Origin: Sphingomonas yantingensis
Lineage (GTDB): Bacteria > Pseudomonadota > Alphaproteobacteria > Sphingomonadales > Sphingomonadaceae
Length of the DNA stretch: 64,000 bases
NCBI RefSeq assembly: GCF_014199325.1
Contig: NZ_JACIJJ010000001.1
Location: forward strand, 558,001 to 622,000
Direction: 5' to 3'
In this document: piece by piece, positions 50,300 to 59,189 of the stretch
Position numbering within the stretch: position 1 is the first letter of the stretch
How the letters are laid out: each line of letters begins with the position of its first letter
Position numbers and translations under genes: made by a program
Notes under the pieces: model-generated
The model's input: the letters and a program-made list of their open reading frames with translations, nothing else
Databases searched by the model: none
Told to the model about the DNA's origin: nothing

Positions 50300-53283
50300 A
50301 AGGTGACGTTGACCGCCAGGGCAAAGGTACGGCCGAAATAGGAGGTATAGAGCGGGTCCTTTCGCACCGAATCCGCGGTCAGCCGGTTGGTTTCGTTGGT
50401 GAGGTTCGACGCCTCGGCGATCAGTTTGATGTTGTCGGTCAGGTTGTAGGAGGCCGAGGCATCGAGGAAGATCGAGCTGGCGTTCGACAGCGAGTCCGCA
50501 TCGACCGATCCGCCGCCCGGCACGCTGGTCAGGAACGACGAGCGATAATTGACAGTCGAGCGGATGCTGAACTTCTTGTCTTCGTAGTAAAGCGTGCCGC
50601 TCGCCGTTTCGGGCGACAGGCCGGTGAGCGAGGCGTTCACCGATTGGGTCGGCGAGATGATGTAGTTGATCGTCGAGCGCACCCGCGTGAAGTTTGCCAG
50701 CACGCCGAAATTGCTGAGGAACCCCGGCAGGAAGCGGAACGGGATCTGCGCATTCACCTCGAACCCGCGCAGCGGCCCGCCGGGCGTGTTGTTGTTGCGG
50801 GTGACCGTAAACAGGTTGTCGGCGGTGACCCCGGTGCCGGTATTCTGAAGCAGCGACAGCGGCAGGCCGAGATCGCGGAACGGCACGAGATCGCGCGTCG
50901 ACTGGATGAACGTCTCGATGTCCTTGTAGAAATAGGCGACCGAGATCAGCGACCCCGGCGCAAAATACCATTCGAGCGAGGCATCGAGAGTGTTGGCGCG
51001 GATGGGATCGAGGAAGGGGTTGGTGATCGAGGCGGTCTGGATGTTGATGTTCGCCGACCCGCTCGGGATGAGCTGGCCATAGGCGGGACGCGACATGACG
51101 CGCGCGGCCGAAAAGCGGGCGATCAGGTCCGGCGTCACGTCGAGCGCGAGGTTGAGCGAGGGCAGCCAGTCCTCGTAGCTCCGGTCGACTTCCGACACGA
51201 CGTAGCGCGACGGGAAGGGCGAGCCCGCGGGCGCCGCCGCCGGGATCGCGCCATAGGTTTCGAGCTTGGTGTTCACGTACCGCACACCCACGTCGCCGCG
51301 AAGCGCGAAGGGCAGCGTATCGGCGGTGTTGAACTTCACCATCAGATAGCCCGACTTGTAGGTCTCCTTGACGCCGCCATAGGCACCCTTCGCGCATTCG
51401 AGGTTGCAGTAGAGGTAATTGTCGAAGCCGACGGCGCTGCGGAACTTGTCGGGGTCGATCGATACGAAGTCCTGAAGCTGGCCGTTCAGGTTCTTGGCGA
51501 CTCCGGTCGTCACCGTCGCGAAGTTGGCGATCGTCACACCGGCCGGCAGCGTGAGCGGGGTGTTGGTCTGCAGCTGGCGCTCGCGTGCAACATATTCGTT
51601 GGTGCGGTACTGGCCGCCGACCTGCACCGTGAAGTTCGGCGCCGCCTCCCACTCGCCGTTCAGTTCGAACGTCTTGCTGGTGATCGTGTTGCGGCGGATG
51701 AAGTTCGACAGTTGGCCGCGCTGTGCGCCGTTCGCCTGGGGCGGGCCGTACTGGAACAGTGCGGGATTGGTGATGTCGATGCCGTAGCCGAGCGTCGGGA
51801 TGCTGGCATTGTCGCGGAAGTCGATCGAGAAGTTGCGCGTATCGTTCGAATCGATCGCGACCTGAAGCCGGTCGACGTCGAGCTTCGATTCGCTGATGCC
51901 CGCAAGGCCATAAAAGCGGACGGTATCCGAGAAGCGATGATCGAAGTTGAAGTTCGCCTGACGAAAGGTCGAGGTGAACTTCTCGTTCTGCATCTCGGAG
52001 CGCAGATCGACGCCGTCGAACAGGCCGCGGACGAGCGAGCCGTTCTCGTCGACCTCGATCTCGCGCACCGAGGTCATCGGCGTGCCCTGGTTCGAGGCGG
52101 CGCGGCCAAAGGATCGGGCGTCTATATATTGGTCGAGGCGATCGACCTTGAAGCGCGAATAAAGGCCGTCGATCGAGATATCGGTGTTTTCGCCCGGCTT
52201 CCACTGCACGGTCAGCGTGCCGGCCAGCCGCTCCTGGTCCTGGCTCGACTTGGCCGGGCGCGGCAGGCGGGGGAGGAAGACGCCGCCGCCGGGGCGACCG
52301 GACACGCCCTTGCGGCTCATGATATAGTCATAGGCCGCGGCGTTGCCGGTGCGCGGATTGCCCGTGCTGCAATTGTTGGCGTCCGCGCCGACCGCATTGC
52401 CGCCATTGGCGAAGCCCGGCACCGGACTGATCGTCGGCGCGCCGTTATAGACATAGCCGATGGGCGTGCAGAACGGGAAGACGACGCCGGCATTCGGCGT
52501 GCCAGCCGGCTGCGCCTGGCCAAAGGTATAGGACGGGATCACGTCGGCGGCGGAATAAGCATATTCGTCGATGTGCCGCTTCGAATAGGCGATGCTGCCC
52601 AGCACGCCGAAGCTGTCGCCGAACTGCTTCGATACCAGCGCGGACAGGCGGGGGTCCACCTTTTGCGAGATGTCGTTGTAGATGCCGCGCGCCGTGGCGG
52701 AGAAGTTGAACTCCTTCTTCGTGTCGAAGGGCTTGGGCGCGCGCAGGTCGACGGTGGCGCCGAGCGAGCCTTCCTCGACATCGGCCGACGTCGTCTTGCG
52801 CACCGCGAGCGACGAGAAGATTTCGGTCGGGAAGGTCACGAAATCGAACGAGCGGCCAGTGGCGACACCGCCTCGAATGTCGGTGCCGCTGACCTGGGAC
52901 ACGCCCTCCATCCCGTTGATGCGCACGCGCGTGAACTGTGCGCCGAGGCCGCGGACCGAGATGTTGCGCCCTTCGCCGCCATCGCCGCGCGACAGGGCGA
53001 CGCCCGGAATGCGCTGCATCGATTCGGCGAGGTTCGAATCGGGGAACTTGCCGATATCCTCGGCCACGATGCTGTCGATCGCGGCAGTTTCCTCGCGCTT
53101 CTGTAGCAGCGCCTGGTTTAGCGAGGCCCGAAAGCCGGTGACGACGATATCCTCAGCGTTCTCGCCCTCCTGCGGGGCGGCGGCGGGCGCCGGATCGGCG
53201 TTCTGCGCGGCGGCGGGCAGCGCGATCAGCAATGCCGCCAGGCTCGTCGATGCACGGAAGCTGCGCTTGGAAACCAATGCCAC
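50296..53283 (-). CDS. TonB-dependent receptor 3 (large, TonB-Xanth-Caul type)
   Basis: A 995-residue outer-membrane receptor. Signal peptide to AAAQ-N (about residue 27); TonB box EDIVVTGFRASL; plug text AEDIGKFPDSNLAESMQRIPGVAL, RGLGAQFTRVRINGMEG; and a terminal strand FALAVNVTF. It belongs to the same class as receptor 1. It lies downstream of the GntR gene on the same strand, with a TGTCTGACA site 108 bases ahead of its start, and is probably the uptake port for the uronate/glycoside locus that follows. Confidence 0.93.
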   Translation of the reverse strand: MALVSKRSFRASTSLAALLIALPAAAQNADPAPAAAPQEGENAEDIVVTGFRASLNQALLQKREETAAIDSIVAEDIGKFPDSNLAESMQRIPGVALSRGDGGEGRNISVRGLGAQFTRVRINGMEGVSQVSGTDIRGGVATGRSFDFVTFPTEIFSSLAVRKTTSADVEEGSLGATVDLRAPKPFDTKKEFNFSATARGIYNDISQKVDPRLSALVSKQFGDSFGVLGSIAYSKRHIDEYAYSAADVIPSYTFGQAQPAGTPNAGVVFPFCTPIGYVYNGAPTISPVPGFANGGNAVGADANNCSTGNPRTGNAAAYDYIMSRKGVSGRPGGGVFLPRLPRPAKSSQDQERLAGTLTVQWKPGENTDISIDGLYSRFKVDRLDQYIDARSFGRAASNQGTPMTSVREIEVDENGSLVRGLFDGVDLRSEMQNEKFTSTFRQANFNFDHRFSDTVRFYGLAGISESKLDVDRLQVAIDSNDTRNFSIDFRDNASIPTLGYGIDITNPALFQYGPPQANGAQRGQLSNFIRRNTITSKTFELNGEWEAAPNFTVQVGGQYRTNEYVARERQLQTNTPLTLPAGVTIANFATVTTGVAKNLNGQLQDFVSIDPDKFRSAVGFDNYLYCNLECAKGAYGGVKETYKSGYLMVKFNTADTLPFALRGDVGVRYVNTKLETYGAIPAAAPAGSPFPSRYVVSEVDRSYEDWLPSLNLALDVTPDLIARFSAARVMSRPAYGQLIPSGSANINIQTASITNPFLDPIRANTLDASLEWYFAPGSLISVAYFYKDIETFIQSTRDLVPFRDLGLPLSLLQNTGTGVTADNLFTVTRNNNTPGGPLRGFEVNAQIPFRFLPGFLSNFGVLANFTRVRSTINYIISPTQSVNASLTGLSPETASGTLYYEDKKFSIRSTVNYRSSFLTSVPGGGSVDADSLSNASSIFLDASASYNLTDNIKLIAEASNLTNETNRLTADSVRKDPLYTSYFGRTFALAVNVTF

Positions 53284-53390
53284 GGTCGTCTCCCCTCCTG
53301 TCGCGACCCGCTCCCACGGGGCGCCGTTTACGGGCTGACGCGCTGACGGCGTTCATGCCCGACCGAGGGTTGTCATACGCCGCGTAAGGC

Positions 53391-53399
53391 TGTCTGACA
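53391..53399. promoter_or_regulatory. Candidate GntR operator, site 1
   Basis: TGTCTGACA, fitting the GT-N3-AC core of FadR-subfamily operators, upstream of TonB receptor 3 and 29 bases after the GntR stop. The same 9-mer occurs at 54266. Confidence 0.6.
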
Positions 53400-53427
53400 A
53401 TATGATCTTACAGATTGTCGTCGATCG

Positions 53428-54183
53428 TTAGACCGTCCGGCGCGCGAGCGCGCGGCGGCGCTGGGCGGTTTCGGCGCGGGCGCGCTCCACCGCCTCGGTC
53501 TCGGTCACGTCGAGCAGGTGGGTGATGACGCGGTTGAGGTGGTCTCGCATCGCCGCGCGCGCCTCCACCGGGTTGCGCGTCTCGAGCGCGCGCAGGATGC
53601 GGCCATGCTCGTCGAGCCGGCTCTGCGTGCCGAGGCTGCCCGCCTTGCGCAGCACCTCGCGCGCCAGCGGCGAGCGAAAGCGCATGTCCCAGAAGTCGGT
53701 GACCGCAGCGATGATGACGGCGTTGCCCGTTGCCTCGGCGATGCAGATGTGGAAGCGGCGGTCGGCGACCTCCGCGGCGGCGCTGTCGGCGTCGGCCATA
53801 GCCTCCATCAGCGACCGCAATTCGGCCAGATGCGCCTCGTCGATCTCGGTCGCCGCGACGGCGGCCACTTCGCCCTCGAGCAGGCGGCGCGCCTCGATGA
53901 TCTCGAACGCGCCGATATCGAGCTCGGATTCGCCGGGCGCCGCGGCGGCGACGCTCGGATCGAGGACGAACACGCCCGATCCCTTGCGCGCCTCGACCAG
54001 CCCGAGCATTTCGAGCGCGATCATCGCCTCGCGGATCGTCGGGCGGCTGACGCCGAAGCGTTCGGTCAGGTCGCGCTCGGCGGGCAGGCGCGAGCCGGGG
54101 ACGTAGATGCCGTTCGCGATGTCAGCGCGGATCGCATCCACGATCCCGCGATAGAGCTTTCCGCCCTGTTCCCCCACTGCCAT
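53428..54183 (-). CDS. GntR family regulator, FadR subfamily (UxuR-like)
   Basis: A 251-residue repressor: winged helix with SRLPAERDLTERFGVSRPTIREAMIALEMLGL written over residues 32-61 (the first part is the recognition helix), then an FCD all-helical ligand domain. The metal-binding histidines of FCD are visible in DRRFHICIAEATGN, DEHGRIL and RDHLNRV. It sits among UxuA, a hexuronate-type carrier and sugar oxidoreductases, so a uronate or its breakdown product is a likely effector. A shared TGTnnGACA motif marks its probable targets. Confidence 0.92.
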   Translation of the reverse strand: MAVGEQGGKLYRGIVDAIRADIANGIYVPGSRLPAERDLTERFGVSRPTIREAMIALEMLGLVEARKGSGVFVLDPSVAAAAPGESELDIGAFEIIEARRLLEGEVAAVAATEIDEAHLAELRSLMEAMADADSAAAEVADRRFHICIAEATGNAVIIAAVTDFWDMRFRSPLAREVLRKAGSLGTQSRLDEHGRILRALETRNPVEARAAMRDHLNRVITHLLDVTETEAVERARAETAQRRRALARRTV

Positions 54184-54265
54184 GTCATCCTCTTCGATCC
54201 AGTCCGGCCCGTCCTCCGACGCGGGAGCGGCACCGTCAAGCCCGACGCCATAAGGGCGAGCAAAA

Positions 54266-54274
54266 TGTCTGACA
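54266..54274. promoter_or_regulatory. Candidate GntR operator, site 2
   Basis: TGTCTGACA in the 172-base divergent region between gntR and the DUF1080 gene, a place from which both could be controlled, including autoregulation. Confidence 0.6.
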
Positions 54275-54355
54275 GGTGGGTTGCGTCTGGTCTAGCCACA
54301 TTCTAGGCTTGCGGCATCGGTCCGAAACGAAGGCCGCAAATCGAGGGGATTAGCG

Positions 54356-55732
54356 ATGCGCCTGGCCGCCATTTCGATCGTCACCGCCTGTACGTTGGCC
54401 GCGCCTGCCGCGGCGCAGGCGCCGTGGCGCGACGTCACGCCGAAAGCGGGGCTCGCCGGCTGGACGGTCGCGGGCGGCAACGCCCCCTATCGCGTTGAGA
54501 ACGGCGAACTGATCGGTCGCGCCGCGGCAAAGACGCCGAACAGCTGGCTGGTCTCGAACCAGCAATATGGCGACTTCATCGTCGAGTTCGAGGCCAAGAC
54601 CAATCCCATCCTTAATTCGGGCATGATGATCCGCGGCCAGCGGCGAGCCGATTACCGCAGCGGCGTCGTCCACGGCTATCAGGCAGAGATCGACCCGTCG
54701 AAGCGCGCATGGAGCGGCGGGCTGTACGACGAGCAGCGCCGCCAGTGGCTCTATACGCTCGGCCGGAACGAGGGGGCGCGGCGGGCCTTCAGGTCCGGCG
54801 ACTGGAACCGCTACCGGGTCGAGGCGATCGGCAACCGCATCCGCACCTGGATCAACGGCGTCCCCGCCGCCGACCTGGTCGACGACACCGACGCACGCGG
54901 CTTCATCGCACTGCAGGTCCATTCGGTGTCGGACGAGGTGGCCGCGAAGAACCCCGAGGTCCGCTTCCGCAAGATCCGCGTCATCACCGATCGGCCCCAG
55001 CGATATGCCTTGCCTGAGACGAAGCTGGAGCAGCAGGGGTGGCTGACCAACCGCATTAGTCCCGGCGAGGCGCGCGCGGGGTGGAGGCTGCTGTGGGACG
55101 GGCGCACCACCAATGGCTGGCGCAGTGCCAAGGGGCCGAGCTTCCCGGCCAAGGGCTGGGCGATCAATGACGGCATCCTGTCGGTCGAACCTTCCGGCGG
55201 CGGTGAATCGACCAATGGCGGCGACATCATCACCACACGCGACTATTCCGATTTCGAGCTGTCGGTCGATTTCCGCCTGACGCCGGGGGCGAACAGCGGG
55301 ATAAAGTATTTCGTCGACCCGAGCCTGCTCAAGGGCGAGGGATCGGCGATCGGCCTCGAATACCAGTTGCTCGACGATGAGCGGCATCCCGATGCGAAGA
55401 TGGGGCGCGACGGCAACCGCACCTTGGGTTCGCTCTACGACCTCATCACCGCGCGGAACCTGTCGGACCCCGACAGCCCGGGCAAGCGGATCAACCCGCC
55501 GGGCGAATGGAACCGCGCGCTGCTGGTCGTACGCGGCAATCATGTCGAGCACTGGCTGAACGGCTTCAAGGTTGTCGAATATGAGCGCGGCTCGCCCGAG
55601 TTCCGGCAACTGGTCGCGATGAGCAAATACGCCAAATGGCCGCGCTTCGGCGAAGGGAAATCAGGTCCGATCCTGCTGCAGGATCATGGCGACCGGGTCG
55701 ATTTCCGCTCGATCAAGCTGCGCGGCCGATAA
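54356..55732 (+). CDS. Tandem DUF1080 (3-keto-disaccharide hydrolase) family exported protein
   Basis: 458 residues with a signal peptide (MRLAAISIVTACTLAAPAAA) and two laminin-G-like DUF1080 domains (PF06439), about residues 25-225 and 240-455. Each has the hallmark start (GLAGWTVAGG and LLWDGRTTNGWR), the strand pattern (DFIVEFEAKT and DFELSVDFRL) and NSGMMIRG or NSGIKYFV. Characterised members hydrolyse 3-keto-glycosides. The 3-keto forms come from oxidoreductases such as Gfo/Idh proteins, two of which follow downstream. It heads that operon. Confidence 0.87.
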   Translation: MRLAAISIVTACTLAAPAAAQAPWRDVTPKAGLAGWTVAGGNAPYRVENGELIGRAAAKTPNSWLVSNQQYGDFIVEFEAKTNPILNSGMMIRGQRRADYRSGVVHGYQAEIDPSKRAWSGGLYDEQRRQWLYTLGRNEGARRAFRSGDWNRYRVEAIGNRIRTWINGVPAADLVDDTDARGFIALQVHSVSDEVAAKNPEVRFRKIRVITDRPQRYALPETKLEQQGWLTNRISPGEARAGWRLLWDGRTTNGWRSAKGPSFPAKGWAINDGILSVEPSGGGESTNGGDIITTRDYSDFELSVDFRLTPGANSGIKYFVDPSLLKGEGSAIGLEYQLLDDERHPDAKMGRDGNRTLGSLYDLITARNLSDPDSPGKRINPPGEWNRALLVVRGNHVEHWLNGFKVVEYERGSPEFRQLVAMSKYAKWPRFGEGKSGPILLQDHGDRVDFRSIKLRGR

Positions 55733-55745
55733 GAGGGGACTGGGA

Positions 55746-57056
55746 ATGGACCGTCGAACGATCCTGATGGGCGCGGGCGCCGCCGCCGGCCTTGCGATGA
55801 CCGCAAAGAGCTATGCGCGGATCCAGGGCGCCAATGATCGGCTGCGCGTTGCCGTCGTCGGCGTGAACGGGCGCGGACAAGCGCACATGAGTGCCTTCAC
55901 CAAGGTGCCGAACGTCCAGATCACGCATTTCGTCGACGTGGACTCGGACGTGCTCGCCAAGCGCGCCGACGCGTTCGCGGGCAAGGGGTTCGCCCGGCCG
56001 AAGCTGGAGCGCGATTACCGCCAGCTGCTCGCGCGCAAGGACGTGGACATCGTCACCGTCGCGACGCCCGACTTCTCGCACGCCAAGATCGGCGTCGACG
56101 CGATGCGGGCCGGCGCGCACGTCTATCTCGAGAAGCCGATCGGCATCGCGCCGGCCGAGGGTGAGGCGCTGATCGCCGCGCAGAAGCGCACCGGCCGCGT
56201 GCTGCAGGTCGGCAACCAGCAGCGGTCGAGCATCGAGACGCGGCAGCTCCTCGACCTCGTCCGCGGCGGCGCGCTGGGCGAGGTGTACGAGGCGCAGACC
56301 TGGTACGCCAACAACCGCAAGTCGATCGGGAAGGGCAAGGTGACCGCCCCGCCTGCCAATCTCGACTGGGAGCTGTGGCAGGGGCCGCGCCCGCGCGGGC
56401 CGTACCGCGACAACCTCGTCCACTATAATTGGCACTGGTTCTGGAAATACGGGACGGGCGAGATCTGCAACAACGCGATGCACGAGCTCGACATCGCCCG
56501 CTGGCTGATGGGTGTCACCTATCCCACGGCGGTGTCGGCGAAGGGCGCGCGCAATTTCTGGAAGGGCGACGACTGGGAGATGTACGATTCGCTCAGCCTC
56601 GACCTCGACTATGAGGGCGGGCGGACGATCCGCTGGAACGGGCAGAGCTGCAACGGCATCCAGACGTTCGGGCGCGGGCGCGGGGTGCTGCTGCTCGGCA
56701 CCAAGGGCTCGGCGATCGTCGACCGCAACGGGTTCGAGCATTACGGCCTCGACGGCAAGCTGATCCGTGAGGTCAAGGCACCCGCCGAAAGCGCGACGAC
56801 GGGCACGGTGGGCGAGGGCGCACTCGACGTCTATCACGCGCAGAACTTCGTCGACGTGATCCGCGGCAAGTCGCGGTCGCTCAACTCGCCGATCGCAGAG
56901 GGGCATATCAGCACGACGCTCTGCCACCTCGGCAACATGGCGTACCGGACCGACGCCGACCTCATGGTCGATCCGCGCACCGGCCGTCCGGCGAGCGCGG
57001 CGGCGATGAAGCTCTGGTCGGTCGATTATGCGCCGGGCTGGGGGCTGAACGCCTGA
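55746..57056 (+). CDS. Exported Gfo/Idh/MocA family oxidoreductase 1
   Basis: A 436-residue NAD(P)-dependent sugar oxidoreductase with a Tat-like leader (MDRRTILMGAGAAAGLAMTA). NAD-binding VVGVNGRGQAH, VYLEKPIG, and substrate-domain motifs NWHWFWKYGTGEICNNAMHELDIARW with the conserved His. The Tat signal means it is folded with its cofactor before export. ATG 55746 follows GAGGGGACTGGG. Fourteen bases after the DUF1080 gene. A periplasmic glycoside 3-dehydrogenase role is inferred. Confidence 0.87.
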   Translation: MDRRTILMGAGAAAGLAMTAKSYARIQGANDRLRVAVVGVNGRGQAHMSAFTKVPNVQITHFVDVDSDVLAKRADAFAGKGFARPKLERDYRQLLARKDVDIVTVATPDFSHAKIGVDAMRAGAHVYLEKPIGIAPAEGEALIAAQKRTGRVLQVGNQQRSSIETRQLLDLVRGGALGEVYEAQTWYANNRKSIGKGKVTAPPANLDWELWQGPRPRGPYRDNLVHYNWHWFWKYGTGEICNNAMHELDIARWLMGVTYPTAVSAKGARNFWKGDDWEMYDSLSLDLDYEGGRTIRWNGQSCNGIQTFGRGRGVLLLGTKGSAIVDRNGFEHYGLDGKLIREVKAPAESATTGTVGEGALDVYHAQNFVDVIRGKSRSLNSPIAEGHISTTLCHLGNMAYRTDADLMVDPRTGRPASAAAMKLWSVDYAPGWGLNA

Positions 57057-57057
57057 C

Positions 57058-57897
57058 GTGAGCATCGAGACGCGCATCGAGCGGTTTGCCGCAATGGGGA
57101 CGCGCGTCGAGTTCCATGTATTCGGGCCGGTCGATGACGAGGCGATCCGGGCGGCGCGGCGGGCGGTGGAGGCCGTGGACGACAGCCTGACGATCCACCG
57201 GCCGTCGGCCGCCACCGCGCTCAACGAGGCGCTGGCGGCGGGCGGTTCGGTGGAGATCGGCGACCCGCTGTTGCTGGAGGCGCTGGCGCTGGCCGACGCG
57301 GCGGTCGCGGCGACGGGCGGGCTGTTCGATCCGACCGCGGGCAAGGGCGCGCCGGGACGGTGGTCTGCGCTGTCGCTCGACGTTGCTGCCTCGCGGGTGA
57401 CGGCGGGTGGGCCGGTCGCGTTCGACTTCGGCGGGTTCGGCAAGGGCTATGCGCTTGATCGCGCGGTCGATATCCTGCGCGCGGCGGGTGTCGCCAGCGC
57501 GCTCATGTCGGCGGGAGAAAGCTCGATCGCGGTGATCGGCGCGCATCCGCTTGGCGGCGGCTGGCCGCTGGCGATCCCCGATCCGGGGGTGCCCGGTGGC
57601 ACGCTGGCGGTGATCGAGGTCGAGGATGCGGCACTGTCGATCTCGGCCACGGTGGGGGCGGGGATGCTCGCGCCCAATCGCGCCGCGACGGTACGTCCGC
57701 GCGACGGCCGGGCGATCGCGGCGGCGCGCACGGCGATCGCCGTCGAGGCGAGCGGCGCGCTTGCGGAAGCAATCAGCACCGCGCTTATCGTCGCCGATGC
57801 GGGCGAGGCGGCGGCGCTGATCGCCGCGTGGCCGGGGCACCGCCACTTGTTTGACCATGCCGTGACGGCTGCGGCGCGTGAGGATGCGGATGTATGA
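57058..57897 (+). CDS. ApbE-like FAD:protein FMN transferase
   Basis: A 279-residue member of the ApbE family, which attaches FMN to threonine in target flavoproteins. Visible family text: MGTRVEF near the N-terminus, GLFDPT, FDFGGFGKGYALDRA and AEAISTALIVAD. Two usual features are changed: the H-x-x-[DN]-P-x-T-G motif reads TVRPRDGRAI, and there is no lipoprotein signal. GTG 57058 is one base after the oxidoreductase stop and its end overlaps the next start. Its flavoprotein substrate is not obvious here. Confidence 0.8.
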   Translation: MSIETRIERFAAMGTRVEFHVFGPVDDEAIRAARRAVEAVDDSLTIHRPSAATALNEALAAGGSVEIGDPLLLEALALADAAVAATGGLFDPTAGKGAPGRWSALSLDVAASRVTAGGPVAFDFGGFGKGYALDRAVDILRAAGVASALMSAGESSIAVIGAHPLGGGWPLAIPDPGVPGGTLAVIEVEDAALSISATVGAGMLAPNRAATVRPRDGRAIAAARTAIAVEASGALAEAISTALIVADAGEAAALIAAWPGHRHLFDHAVTAAAREDADV

Positions 57898-59153
57898 ACG
57901 AGCGTGACTTCGACCTGACCCGCCGCGGTTTCATCGACCGCGTTCTCGCCGCCTCTACGGGCATCGGCATGGCGACGGCGGCGCCCTGGGCCATGGCGGC
58001 GGCGGCGGGGGTCGAGCGCGGCGACCGGGTGCGGCTGGGCGTGGTCGGCACCGGCGATCGCGGCCGGGCGCTCATTCAGAACATCCTCAAGACCAAGAAC
58101 TGCACGGTCGCGGCGATCTGCGACAGCTATGCCCCGCATCTGGCGCGCGGGCGGGCGCTGGTGCCGGCGGGGACGCGCAGCTTCACCGACTATCGCGCGA
58201 TGTTGGATGCCAGGGGGCTGGACGCGGTGGTGATCGCGACGCCGCTCGACATGCACGCAAGCCAGACGTTCATGGCGCTCGACGCAGGCCTCCACGTCTG
58301 GTGCGAAAAGGCGATGGCGCGGACGATCGCCGATTGTGGGGCGATGGTGGCGCGCGCGCGGGGCGCTCACAAGGTGCTCCAGATCGGCCACCAGCGGATG
58401 TTCCACCCCACTTATCTCGCGGCGCGAAAGCGCGCGGCGGCGGGGGAGATCGGCACGATCACGCAGGTGCGGGCGAGCTGGCACCGCAACAAGAGCTGGC
58501 GTCGGCCGGTGGCACCCGACGCCACCGACCGGCAGATCAACTGGCGCCTCTATCGCGATCGCTCGGCGGGGCTGATGACCGAACTCGCCACTCACCAGCT
58601 ACAGGTCGCCAACTGGTTCATGGACGCGCTGCCGACGCGGGTGATGGGGTCGGGCAGCATCTGCTTCTGGAAGGACGGGCGCGAGGTCTACGACCATGTC
58701 GCGCTGGTGTTCGATTATCCGGGCGGGCGCAAGACGATCTACACGTCGCTGCTCAACAACGCGCGCTATGGCTGCGAGGAGCAGATCCAGGGGAGCAAGG
58801 GCACGATCGAGCCCGAGCTCGGCCGTATCTATTCGGAGGACCCGAACGCGGTCCCCGCACTTCAGCAAATGCAGTGCGACGTGGCGGCGGGCAACAAGCG
58901 CGCGGTGCCGATCGGCGGCGCGACCTGGTTCCCGGAATTGCCCGTCCGCACGCCGGGCACCCCGCTCGGCTGGGGCGAGTATGACGAGACGATGCTTCAG
59001 TTCGAGGGCTTCGGCGAGGCGGTGCGCAAGGGCCGCGAACTGCCGGGGCTGCTCAAGGAAGCCTATTATGCCAGCGTCGCCTCGCTGCTCGGCGAGCAGG
59101 CGATGGACAGCGGGCGCGCGCTCGACTGGCCGAAGGATCTGGTCGCCGTCTGA
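57894..59153 (+). CDS. Exported Gfo/Idh/MocA family oxidoreductase 2
   Basis: 419 residues with a clear Tat leader (LTRRGFIDRVLAAS). NAD-binding VVGTGDRGRAL, HVWCEKAMA (EKA rather than EKP) and the substrate domain with ATHQLQVANWF. It ends the DUF1080 operon. The same operon already encodes another exported Gfo/Idh, so the two may act in order (oxidation then reduction) or on different sugars. Confidence 0.87.
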   Translation: MNERDFDLTRRGFIDRVLAASTGIGMATAAPWAMAAAAGVERGDRVRLGVVGTGDRGRALIQNILKTKNCTVAAICDSYAPHLARGRALVPAGTRSFTDYRAMLDARGLDAVVIATPLDMHASQTFMALDAGLHVWCEKAMARTIADCGAMVARARGAHKVLQIGHQRMFHPTYLAARKRAAAGEIGTITQVRASWHRNKSWRRPVAPDATDRQINWRLYRDRSAGLMTELATHQLQVANWFMDALPTRVMGSGSICFWKDGREVYDHVALVFDYPGGRKTIYTSLLNNARYGCEEQIQGSKGTIEPELGRIYSEDPNAVPALQQMQCDVAAGNKRAVPIGGATWFPELPVRTPGTPLGWGEYDETMLQFEGFGEAVRKGRELPGLLKEAYYASVASLLGEQAMDSGRALDWPKDLVAV

Positions 59154-59157
59154 TTGC

Positions 59158-59184
59158 GGGGCGGCACCGATGCGGCGCCGCCCC
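59158..59184. terminator. Hairpin between convergent Gfo/Idh 2 and MFS genes
   Basis: GGGGCGGC (59158-59165) pairs with GCCGCCCC (59177-59184) around an 11-base loop. It fills the 36-base gap between two convergent genes. Confidence 0.6.
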
Positions 59185-59189
59185 TCGCA

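Noticed and set aside
48322..53106. A 1594-codon open frame on the plus strand across the polyketide synthase, DHA2 and receptor 3 genes
   Set aside because: It crosses three real genes in wrong frames or strands and has no recognisable domain; a compositional shadow.
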